Below are positions 8,285 to 17,158 of a stretch of DNA of 17,915 bases, one piece after another. Within the stretch, counting starts at the first letter, position 1. Every line of letters begins with the position of its first letter. The notes below the pieces were generated by a model, which had not been told where the DNA came from, made no database searches, and worked only from the letters and a program-made list of their open reading frames with translations. The position numbers and the translations under genes are program-made. Source of the DNA: Monoraphidium neglectum (Eukaryota; Chlorophyta; Chlorophyceae; Sphaeropleales; Selenastraceae); assembly GCF_000611645.1 (NCBI RefSeq), contig NW_014012786.1, positions 1-17,915 on the forward strand, written 5' to 3'.

Positions 8285-9068
8285 CCCCTGGTTTCGCACC
8301 CGGTGTCATGCCAGGCACGCAGAGCCCCATCTGATACTGCGCAAGTTCAAACGCCCCGTGCAGGGGCGGGCGCACCATGCTGCGGCCGCCGTCCTGCAAC
8401 GTCGGCCTCCCCACCTCAACTTAACCACAAGGATCGTGCACACGCTGCTGTAATTTCTGAAGCTTGCCTGCGCGGAGGGCGGATGCCGTTTGGTAAGATA
8501 CAGGGTGCACTGCAGCTCCTCAGCACTGGAAAGACGGGGCCGGTGCCTCTGGTGGCATCTGTTGCGATGCTGGCAGCTGCGTGAAAGGCGGCGGACACGG
8601 TGGGCGGTACGAGCCGCCAGTCGCGTGATGTATGTGCGGCAAAGCGTGCGCCGCCCGCATCCTTAATTTGGGCACAACGTATTTGTGCATGCGATAATAA
8701 CCAGGTACAACTCTCCCAGGCATCATAGGCCCCTGATCCCGCATGCCTGGTCCCGCATACACCTCGCTGGCCCACCCACCTTTGATTCATAAGCCCAGAA
8801 TTGGGTGCGGAACTGCTTCCACGCCCAGCAGAGCAAGAGCAAGCAACCACAGCGTACACAAGAACTAACGGAACATGCCGATGCAGGCAAACATCAAATG
8901 CTCTCAATTTCAGGCGGCGGGAAGGGGGTGCAAAGCCCACTACTTCCGCCCGCCGCCCTACTCGCAGGGCACGCCATGTTGAGGCGCATGCACACCGTGT
9001 CCCTAGACTCAGCGGGTGCACCTGCCTGCCACACATCCTTAGCTAAGCTTAGCTGCTGGGCACACAAG
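8285..9068 (+). repeat. Dispersed repeat, copy 2
   Basis: This is the direct-orientation partner of 750-1412. It is longer mainly because of an insert of about 110 bp (roughly 8597-8707) that is absent from copy 1, and a small AGCTAAGCTT-like expansion near 9043-9052. Shared blocks run from TGCCAGGCAC (8310-8319) through the CAGCAGAGCAAGAGCAA string to the CACACAAG at about 9060-9067. Similarity fades abruptly after this point. Confidence 0.75.
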
Positions 9069-9131
9069 CCCAACAAAGTTGGAGGACAAATGGACAGCCG
9101 AATGAATTGGACGCGTGTTGAAACTACTCAC

Positions 9132-9563
9132 CCTGCACACACACTTGGAATCGTGTGCATACTGTATCTGCACACACACTTGGAATCGTGTGCATACTGT
9201 ATGTGCTTGATGGTGAGGCCTCGGACGGCGGCGTGAGCAGCCTGCGCGTTGGTGCTGCTGTTCTGCTCTCGCGGCTGCCAGTATTCTTTAAAGTCACTTG
9301 CGGCCCCTTCACCGCCTCCAAATGGGGTCATTTTGGACTCTCTTCACACACTCCAGGTCAGCCCGGTCCTCAAGGTCCAACGTCGACATCTCCCGCTGCT
9401 TCCTCGCTGTCGGGCTGAAAGCAGCGTGGGCGCTCACCGCCCCGGCCGGGATTTCGTTCCATAGCTGGACCTCTGCCGTGCCCCGCGTTGCCTGTTTGCT
9501 GCCGCCTGCGGACGTGTGCTTCTGCAGCCATTTGACCTGTGTGTTGCAATGCTACCTTGATCC
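9132..9563 (-). pseudogene. Possible minus-strand coding remnant, two frames, unknown family
   Basis: Reading the minus strand from an acceptor-like CACACAG (exon start 9536), one frame gives VKWLQKHTSAGGSKQ, then VQLWNEIPAGAVSAHAAF and SPTARKQREMSTLDLEDRAD before TGA at 9309-9311. A second frame then gives ASDFKEYWQPREQ and AAHAAVRGLTIKHIQ, ending at a consensus donor, GTGAGT (9131 downwards). The amino acid balance is protein-like, and the frame change suggests either a small intron or a frameshifted pseudogene. No start codon or partner exons were found. The tandem 35-bp duplication at 9133-9202 lies inside its 3' part. I do not recognise the family. Confidence 0.25.
9133..9202 (+). repeat. 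Perfect 35-bp tandem duplication
   Basis: Two identical 35-base units (9133-9167 and 9168-9202) begin CTGCACACACACTTGGAATC and end GTGCATACTGTAT. Each unit contains a short imperfect inverted repeat: GCACACAC against GTGTGC. Perfect identity points to a recent duplication. Confidence 0.85.
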
Positions 9564-9779
9564 AGCGACTGAGGTTGTGCGCGACCGAGGTGTGCAGTCA
9601 TCCGCATCGAGCTGAACAGCCTACACCAGTACGGTATCCATCGCTGCAATCACGTTTGAGTATGAGATCTCAAAGACAAACATACCGTAGAGCACTTCGG
9701 CAGCTGCAAGCAGTCGCGAAATCTTGGATCCACACGTCACTTGTCGGGCAAGCCGTGCGCTTGCCTGTGGACCGATATT

Positions 9780-11482
9780 ATGATCAGTTGCGTCGGGCCC
9801 AGCTGCACTGGTTCAGCAAAACCCCTTGCTGCTTGTGCAGGCCGCCCTGGAAGCGTGCCGCTGGGCGCACTGCGAGCCCGTGCAGTAACTACGCATGCAG
9901 CAGCTGCGCGGCGCAAAGCGAACCAACCTGACAGCAGTGGCGCGAAAGATGCAACCGCCGCCGACGGCGCGACCGCCCTCGCGCCGAAGCGCTGCGCGCG
10001 CGCCCGCAGCGCCAAGGGTCCCAACGGGCGCGCTGGCAAGGCGCAGGCCGCAAACCCAAGCACCGCGGCGGCGCAGCCCTCTGGATCGACAAAAGGCGCC
10101 TACCTTGGCCGCCTGGATGCGCGTGTTGTGGGCTGCGGGTTCATGAGCAACCCCGGAGAGCTGGCGCCCGGCGCAGACGCGGCCCTTGTGCGCGAGCCCA
10201 ACAACCCCTACGACGGCAACGCAGTAGCGGTCTACGACGACTGCGGGCTGCGGGTGGGCCTCTCATCGTCAAATCATTGTTGGTCATCATCTTCTGCCTT
10301 CTCATATACGGACGCAAGGCTCCCTCGTCTGCCACCACTGCCCACAGCACCGACAGCGCAATCGTTCCGAGCGGCCGACACCCGCCCGCCCTCCACTGTC
10401 CGTGCTGCTGCGCGCCTCCTGACCCCGCCGCCGCCGTGGGACCGCCCGCCGCGCCTCGCTCTCCTCGATCCTCCTCATTCTCAGGTGGGGTACCTCCCCA
10501 AAGAGATGGCCGCCCTCCTGGCGCCACTGATGGACGCCCGCACCCTCCACGCGTCGGCTGCAGCTGCGCCAGAGTCCGACCCACGGACAGCGGAGTTCGC
10601 CCCCCGGTACTTCGTCCCGCTCGACCTGCACTTTTACGGCGACGGCCCGGAGGCGCCGGCGGCGTGGCGGGCTCTGCAAGAAGAGGCGCAGGTGCTCTAC
10701 CAGGGGCTGCAAACGGCCTGATGCCCAGGCGGATCGCTCGATATCATGGGATTGGTCTGCAGAGCAGTGCAGGCCTGGCAGGCACTCTGCCAGAGGGGAG
10801 CCCTTATCTGGGAACTCGGCTTAGTTTGTCACTGCTCTGGCCCTCGCTCTCTCACATACGGCTGGCTGTTCGCTCCACCAGTCCGCTGGCCCTGCCACAC
10901 CCGCCCTCGCGATCACGCCGTCACGCCCGGCGACTGACAAGCAGGGCTTCACGCCTGACGGCCGGCTGGTGCGGCGCGCCGACGGCCGCTGGTACTTTGA
11001 CTTTGGCAAGCACAACGGGCGCAGCGTGGCGTACGTTGCAGAGGAAGACCCTGGCTACTTTGACTGGCTCCTTGGGCGGGTGGGTGCGCCGGACTGCGTC
11101 CTGATTCGGCCTCCTGGATCGCCCCGTGCCTTGACGTTTGCGAGCATGATTCGTGTTTGGTGCTGCGCTACCGCTACTTCTACCAGGGCCCTACAAACGC
11201 GGTGCTCACTGATATGTTCTAGAGGCTGTGAAGCGGGTTCTGTGCATGCATGTGTGCCTCTCGGTGGGTTCAGTAGCCTCTCAAGGCCCTGCGTGCGGCC
11301 AGCTCCGTCAGCCAGGCTGGCTGTGCGCCGTCTGCGCAGGCGCTGGGGCCACGGTGCCCATGTGACCCTAACACGGATTCTTAGGCGCCCCATGCTGCTG
11401 GGCGGCTGACCCGCAACGCTCGCAGGCCAACCTGCCCACTACCCTGTGCGATCAGATACTGGAAGAGATAGAGAACATCTGA
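9780..11482 (+). CDS. HIRAN-domain protein with ExoX-C/DUF3820-like tail, four exons
   Basis: Exons are 9780-10253, 10485-10691, 10945-11079 and 11426-11482 (TGA); every intron is phase 0, giving 290 residues. Residues 1-50 are rich in Ala, Arg and Ser with almost no acids, like a plastid or mitochondrial transit peptide. Residues about 108-178 form a HIRAN domain: the diagnostic LVREPNNPYDGNAVAVYDDC is followed across intron 1 by VGYLPKEMAALLAPLMD. Exons 3-4 add RWYFDFGKHNGRSVAYVAEE, DPGYFDWLL and ANLP, the small FGKhkG...DpgYl.Wll module found C-terminal to DEDD exonucleases (ExoX C-terminal or DUF3820 type). HIRAN of HLTF binds 3'-OH ends of single-stranded DNA, so DNA-end binding is inferred. 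No nuclease or helicase core is visible. Intron 1 (231 bp) has no in-frame stop, so retention would insert 77 residues. Without the 10691 donor the protein would instead end at 10719-10721. Confidence 0.75.
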
Positions 11483-11712
11483 GCCAAGACGGGTAGGCGG
11501 GCGGCAGCTTGCAGCTCGCGACGGCTGCACCTGCCCATACTTCATGCAAGAATAGTCCTGGAATGCGGCAGGCTGGGAAATGCACGCGTGTGGGTTGTCA
11601 AGCGAAGCGGCCGGTACGGTAATATGTTTCTTTGCACATGGACGTGAGTTGTTGCACTCTATCTGTTGGCTGCACAGATATGCATACATGCATTGCGTTC
11701 GCGCTTCCCTAC

Positions 11713-11717
11713 TGTAA
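11713..11717 (+). terminator. Candidate TGTAA polyadenylation signal (HIRAN gene)
   Basis: TGTAA is the usual poly(A) signal of green algae. This copy lies about 230 bases after the HIRAN gene stop codon, in AT-richer DNA. Chance occurrence is quite possible. Confidence 0.35.
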
Positions 11718-11779
11718 TGTTTTGCAAATACACATCAGAACGATGTAGCTGGGGGCTGTTGGTGTCAAGCCGATAGAAA

Positions 11780-11825
11780 CAGCACCAAGCACTTGAAATC
11801 TCCAGGTGGAGGTTGCTTGGTGCTG
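11780..11825. repeat. 12-bp perfect inverted repeat
   Basis: CAGCACCAAGCA (11780-11791) and TGCTTGGTGCTG (11814-11825) are exact reverse complements across a 22-base loop. It lies in the HIRAN-CFAP206 spacer, about 60 bases after the TGTAA. It could be a hairpin, or the end of a small mobile-element relic. Confidence 0.65.
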
Positions 11826-12488
11826 CTGTCGTGGGATCATGACGGTGATAACATCCCAAACAGGCATGCACACTCCGTGAGGTATTTCTACACAGTGGTG
11901 CATCAGAAATGTGGACTAGTGGGGAGGCAGGGCAACGAACTCACACGGGTTAGGCCATTGATTAGCTGTGTGGCAATCGTCGTCTCGATAGCTGCGTGGC
12001 TAGTGCTGTGCGCACTTTAGAAAACGCGCAAATGTGAGGCAAGGTGCACACCAACCTTTGATTTGATGACTTTGAACGGGTTGCGGCCCTCGATTTTGTT
12101 CATCCATTGTCATGACGATTGCGCGTCCTGGGGCATTTTCGTTGATCCATGTTTGACCACGCACCACGTGTCAGTGTCGGCGGCCGAGATCACTGCGCAA
12201 CCTCTCAGCCCTGATGAGCCTAAACAGTGATATGATACCGTATGGTTCATTTCAAACATGTCGTAGAGCACGCCTCCCACTGCATCCAGACGTGTACTGA
12301 TACAAGCAATCATTGGTGGAATCTGGCCACGATTACTGCCACGCCAATTCGTATGTATGATTACAACACATACAGGCTGTTTTGACTTTCATGACGCAGT
12401 AACGCGCTCTTCATGGTCAGAAACGGTCCTACATCGGAGCTGCGAGACACTGAGACAGCGTGGAAGCATCTCAATACCACGCACAGTG

Positions 12489-15400
12489 ATGGAAGCGAAC
12501 CTGAAAGGTGTCACCGCGGCGGCTTTCAAGGCCAGCCGGGAGGCCGGGCTGCAGGTGCGCGACGAAACGGTCCAGCAGCAGCGATTGCTGCGCGCCGCAG
12601 TGGCAACCCACACGCCACACACGCACAAACCCGCTGTCGCTGCAGAACATTGCAATGCAAACAACCTAAAAAACCCAGGTCGACACATTGGAGCTTGCTT
12701 ATGCTGCTGTGCTCATCGACCAACGCTGCGCATGGCGCCTCAGCAGCGGCGCCAGCAGCGGCGGCGGCGGTGACAGCGGCGCAGCATCACCAGCGCTGGA
12801 CCCCACGACCGGCCTGCTGGCGACGCCAGGGCTGGGGAAGGAGCTGCTGTGCCAGATGGGGCAGCACGTGGCTGCGCAGGTGACGCAAATGGGGCCGGGA
12901 GAGATGGCTGTGATGCGGCTGCAGGTGCGCTGCGCGCGTCAAAACCAGTCAAACCTCTGCTGCTGACTGGACTCCGCTCAGGCAGCTGGCCGTCCCTCGG
13001 TTATGTAGCCACTTGGCACACGCGCGATCCCCTGATGCTGCGGAGTTTGAACATGGCCGGCATGCAAATGTCCCTTCCTGCTTTGGTGTTGGCTAGTATT
13101 GTCGCCGTTTGTTTGGCTTGGTGAGCTCTTGCCTGGCTCCAGAAAGGATGCATACTGACATGACGCACTCCTCCCTCGGGCATCGCAGATTGCGGTCGCG
13201 TCGGCGCAGGAGCAACAGGCCGCTCTGCTGCAGCGCGAGCAGTCCGCCCGCGCCGCGCGCCTCGCGTCGCTCGCGCGACGCGCAGCCTCCGTCTGCGCGG
13301 CCGCGGCGTCGGGCGACGGCGCGGCGCCCGCATCCACAAAGGATTACGAAAAGGCGTTTGATGCCGCGCTCGATTACGTAATCGCAGCAGCAGGCTTGGC
13401 GGCCGCCGCGCCAGGCACGGACCCCGCCGCAGCAGCTACAGCGCGCGCCGAGGTGTCAGCCGCGCTGGACAGCGCGTTTCCGCTATCCGCCATCGCGCGG
13501 TGGGTGACGCTGCCGCCGGCGGAGCGGCTGCAGCAGCTGCAGCCGCTGGCGCGCCTCACGCTCGGGATTTGCCTGTACAACGCATCACCAGCGGCGGGCA
13601 GGGCGCCGAGCGGCGGCAGTGGCGGCGTCTCTGCCGGCAGCAGGCGCGGGAGCGGGGCCGGCAGCAGGCGCGCCAGCGCGAGCGCCAGCGCCGGCGGCAG
13701 TGGCGGCGGCGGGCCGCTGGCTGCGGGCGAGGCGATGCAGCTGCAGATGGGGGCGCGGCTGGCTGAAACGCTCACCGCTGCAGAGGCCGCCGCGGCCGCG
13801 GCCTTCACCCGGGCAAACCGGCGGTCGCGCGCGGGGGCCGACGGCGAGGGGTGTGTGGAGGAAGAGGGCCGCGGCGGCTGGGAGGCGCTATTTTGCGCGC
13901 AGGCGGCGACGAGTCTGCGGCTAATGGCGGCAGACGCGCGGGACGGGCTGGCGGCGTGCAGGGAGCTTGGGGGCGCCCTCGAGGGCGAGCTGGGGGAGGT
14001 GAGTCTTGATGGCACGCTGAGCGCTTTGTCTGGGTGTCTTGGTGTGTGTGTGTGTGGGGGGGGGGGCGGGGCGCCACAGCATTCGATGCTCCTGCCCCTG
14101 ACCTTGCTGCACCTTATCTTGCTGCACCTTATCACCCGCAACCCTTCCCGCCGTGCGGCCGCAGCTGCGGCGGCTCGTTGGCGGCAGTGCCGCGGTGTCC
14201 AAGGACTCGGTGTTCCCAAGGTTTGAGCGCGCTGGGGCGCTGAGGCTGGCGCTGTCAGAGGTGAGCGCTTGACGTGCTCGTGGGTTGCGGGCACGTGCTT
14301 CGCAGGCCAGGGCGCGGCACATTGCCGGTACAGTCGTCGAAAGTGAGCTCTTGTATGTATCTGCTGACAGGTTGTGCCCGCCGGCTAGTAGCAGGCCGAG
14401 TGCAGCTGCCACGTCCCTGGTCAAACGGCAACTCAAATCATGCCGCACGCAGGAGCTGCGCATGCTGGTTGTGCGCGAGCGCATTTTTGAGGCGACAGCG
14501 GCGGCCCTCAGGCGCGCCACAACGGACGCATGCTTCCCCAACTTGTTGGCGGCACCGCCTGCGCCCGCCAGCCGGCAGCAGCCCGTGCCAGTTGGTGGCG
14601 CTGCCAGCGCGGAGGCGGTCGAGCAGCTGGCGGGAAGCTGCCAGGCGGCCGACCTCAACTACGTGCCGCCCGAGAGGCTGGCGGAAGCCGCGGCAGAGGC
14701 AGCTGCGCAGGGCCTGGCAGTGATGGGCAGCAGCCATCCGCCGCATGGCCTGCAGCAGCAGCAGCAGGAGCAGCAGCAGCAGCTCCTCAGAGCAGAAGGC
14801 GACCAGCGGCGAAGCCGGCAGCCGAGCGCCGCGCGACAGCGGCGCAACGGCGGGGACCCGGGCGCGGCTGCAGCGCTGGCGCTCAACGGCTGGTGCCCTG
14901 TCAGCGTCGGGGCGGCAGCAGAGGGCGGCACCGGCGCTGCCGGGGGCTGTTTGGTCGGCTTTCTGGCGGATCCTTCACTGGGGGCCATCAGGCAAGGCGT
15001 TATTTGCTAGGAGGCACCTCAGCGCATTCCGTCATACGTGCTCGCTAAGCACTAAAAAAAGACACAAGAGTTTGGACGCTGCACTAGCTGCTTGTTTTGA
15101 ACCAAGCTGGCGTGCTGTTGTGGCCTCCAGAGGCCGACCGCAGCAAACCCTGCGCCCCAACAGGGCGCGCCGCGCCCATTCCACACCGCCCGCCCCAACC
15201 CGCAGGCACCAAGGCGCCCTCTACGGCTTCAGCTCGGCGGAGGCCTCCTCGGCTTTCGTCGCCTCGCCCGCAGCAGCCTTGGACGCCCTGCGGCGCGCCG
15301 CCGCGGCGCAGCCCCTGCTGCAGAACCTCCTGGCCCTCTCGTCGCCCCCGCCCGGCGAGGCGGCGGCGGAGACGGCCCCCAGGGCGGCGGGCTCGGCGGC

Positions 15401-16122
15401 GGGGCGCGGCTGGGCGGCGCCGCCGCTGCGGTGGGTGCTGGGGGTAGCGGCGGCGCGGCTGCAAGTCGAGGCGGGCACCCAGACGCCGACGCACTTTGTG
15501 GAGCGGTTTGTGTCGCTGGACTACGAGTGGAACGAGTGGGCCCTGCGGCGGAGGGTGAGCAGGCTTTGAATTTCGTCGGCGCGGGCATGGACACTCAGCT
15601 TGCTGGGTTTGAGAAAGGCGGCTGGGGGTGCGAGGTGCTGTGCCCACACGTTTTTGTCTTTGAGCCTGGAGGTCATGCCAATTCCCGCGTGCCGCTAGCC
15701 TTGCAGCCAGTTCCCGCACAAACGCCACACGCCACGGGTGTGCAGCTGTGCAGGCCCCATCCGCTGGCCTCCAGGCCGCCCTTGCCACGCTCGCCTCGGT
15801 ATCTAGCTCAACTCTCAACCGCCGCCCGTCGACCAATCCTCACACCCGCGTCCCCCTGCCGCCCGTCCGCCAGGTCATCGCGCTCGCCAACCTGCGCAGC
15901 AAGGCCACCCACTCCGCCCAGACCCTCCTCAGCCATTTCAGGGCGGAGGGCGCCACCCAGACCTGGGCCCCCAAGGGCGCCGCCAGCCAGACGCCCCATT
16001 CCAAGGGCCAGGCGATGCCCAAAAAGCTGCGGTACGTTGCCGGGCTCAGGGGCGCGCCGGCGGCGGCGAGGATGCGGGTCGTGAGCCTGGAGCTGGACCT
16101 GGGGCAGCCGCACCAGTTTTAA
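12489..16122 (+). CDS. CFAP206: Cilia- and flagella-associated protein 206, seven exons
   Basis: Exons: 12489-12599, 12679-12924, 13189-13998, 14165-14260, 14453-14991, 15206-15554, 15874-16122 (TAA), giving 799 residues; animal orthologues have about 620. CFAP206/FAP206 docks radial spoke RS2 and dynein c on axonemal doublets. The family signature is clear: SLDYEWNEWALRRR (704-717) joins VIALANLRSKATHSAQTLLS (718-737), then YVAGLRG (771-777). Upstream blocks also align: DYEKAFDAALDYVI and AEVSAALDSAFPLSAIARWV in exon 3, DSVFPRF in exon 4, LADPSLGAI across the exon 5/6 border to HQGALYGFSSAEA. Extra length comes from Gly/Ser/Ala/Arg- and Gln-rich inserts in exons 3, 5 and 6. Introns are phase 0 except intron 5, a phase 2 GC-AG intron (14992-15205). 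Exon 5 could alternatively start at 14306, in frame. The start ATG has G at -3 and +4 and fits the orthologue N-terminus; an upstream in-frame ATG at 12357 was not used. Confidence 0.92.
14043..14070 (+). repeat. (GT)n and poly-G run in CFAP206 intron 3
   Basis: A short GT dinucleotide run leads into about eleven Gs, then C and GGGG. The intron (13999-14164) also contains two direct copies of TTGCTGCACCTTATC (about 14104-14133) ahead of the acceptor. Confidence 0.7.
14752..14782 (+). repeat. CAG tract coding for polyglutamine in CFAP206 exon 5
   Basis: Five CAG codons, one GAG and four CAG codons encode Gln5-Glu-Gln4 (residues 522-531). It sits in a low-complexity insertion between two conserved CFAP206 blocks, so it probably forms a flexible loop that can vary in length. 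Confidence 0.85.
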
Positions 16123-16253
16123 AGGATGCGGGGGTGTTGGTGGAGGGAGCACCTGGCAGATGCAAGTGATGCGCGGCTTGGCGGCTTTCTGCGACCCGCC
16201 AGCCGCACCGTGCCATATGGGCTACTTGATGCTGCCTGTATACCTTGAGCGCC

Positions 16254-16258
16254 TGTAA
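16254..16258 (+). terminator. CFAP206: Candidate TGTAA polyadenylation signal (CFAP206)
   Basis: A TGTAA lies about 130 bases after the CFAP206 stop codon, a reasonable 3' UTR length for a green alga. It is the first TGTAA seen after the stop. Confidence 0.5.
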
Positions 16259-16791
16259 CCCCTCCATCTTGGTCGTGTTTCAGTCGGCGGCCGAATTTGG
16301 ATGTTACAGGGGGCAGCGGGGGGTTGGAGGGGCTGGTAGGGGTCTACTATGCTTTCGTGCGGCATGTTGGCGGGATGCAGGGGTCGGGCATGGTAGGTTA
16401 GGCTGCCTTTGTGCTGCCTGGCGGCGGGTCACCTGCCACAGCTGTAATTGTCCTGGGTGCCTGTCACAGGTTCCGCCAGGGATCGGTGGTCACGGGTCGA
16501 CGAGCACCAATTTGTGAGTAGCATTGCAGCTGTGAGTGGCATCGCCTAGCAGTATCACCACCACACCAACAGTTTGTTAGGGGGCTGGGTGACGTGTGAC
16601 TAGCAAAGCCTGCCATGCATAAGGAGTGCTGCCCGCTGCACGGTGACTGCCGCCTTCACTGCCCTCTCAGACTAAATCAGCTCAGAGAGTCCATGCCTAG
16701 CCAACCTAACGGTCAGGATGCATTTCGACGAGCGGGCGCTTGCTGCTGGGCAGCGCGGCGTATGTGTGCACATACGCAGGAGGGGGGGGGG

Positions 16792-16829
16792 TTGCTCAAA
16801 AGCCGGGCAATTGCTCAAAAGCCCGGCAC
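16792..16829 (+). repeat. 19-bp tandem repeat, two units
   Basis: TTGCTCAAAAGCCGGGCAA (16792-16810) is directly followed by TTGCTCAAAAGCCCGGCAC (16811-16829), with two mismatches. It follows a ten-base G run. Confidence 0.85.
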
Positions 16830-17158
16830 GCCGTCGATGCTCACTCATCCAAGCGGCGGCGGCTTGCAACCAGCAATAATTGAAGCTGTTCTGTGCTTGC
16901 TGGTGCATCGGGGCTGATCGGGGGCCTGCCGAGGCTGGCTGGTCCCCCTTCCCACATCGGCACCATCAGTCATGGGTGCTGCTGCCGCCGCCGTGGCCGC
17001 TGTGGCTTTATTGCCCTCCTGCAATCGGCACAATTGTAAGTGTCGGGTAGCATACTACATCGCCAAAACATCTGATTGCTAGAGGTGGAAGGCCTTTCAA
17101 CGTGGCGCCGCCTCAGCAAGATCACAGCCTGCCACGGCATGATCGTGCGGCATCCAGG

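Larger units (their letters stand above)
11483..12488. other. Spacer between the HIRAN gene and CFAP206
   Basis: About 1 kb of lower-GC DNA carries no supported exon. It would contain the 3' UTR of the HIRAN gene, a candidate TGTAA signal at 11713-11717, a 12-bp inverted repeat at 11780-11825, and the promoter of CFAP206. An ATG at 12357, in frame with the CFAP206 start, is open through to 12489 but its residues do not look like the CFAP206 N-terminus. Confidence 0.55.
16123..17158. other. Spacer between CFAP206 and the helicase-like gene
   Basis: No exon was found on either strand. The spacer holds the CFAP206 3' UTR with a TGTAA at 16254-16258, a poly-G run (about 16781-16791), a 19-bp tandem repeat (16792-16829), an inverted pair GTATGTG/CACATAC at 16760-16775, and the promoter region of the downstream gene. 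Confidence 0.6.

Noticed and set aside
750..9068. The dispersed repeat pair as LTRs of one large retrotransposon
   Set aside because: The copies are too diverged and differ by an insert of about 110 bp, and the interior holds a minus-strand kinase gene with introns rather than gag-pol.
9662..9931. Plus-strand frame starting MRSQRQTYRRALRQLQ, superficially like an LYR-motif protein
   Set aside because: The LYR-like pattern is short and incomplete, the second half becomes Cys/Trp-rich, and it overlaps the HIRAN gene exon 1 in another frame.
10692..10721. Stop codon at 10719-10721 as the end of the HIRAN gene
   Set aside because: A phase 0 donor at 10692 and acceptor at 10944 join a strongly conserved-looking module that otherwise has no start or gene of its own. 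It remains the main alternative.
12357..12488. In-frame upstream ATG extending CFAP206 by 44 residues
   Set aside because: The extra residues are Thr/His/Ser/Arg-rich and unlike the CFAP206 N-terminus, which fits the ATG at 12489.
13374..14294. Long minus-strand open frame of 306 codons
   Set aside because: It is the antisense of CFAP206 exon 3 and its introns; the Pro/Ser/Ala/Arg-rich content is a by-product of GC-rich coding on the plus strand, and it crosses splice borders.
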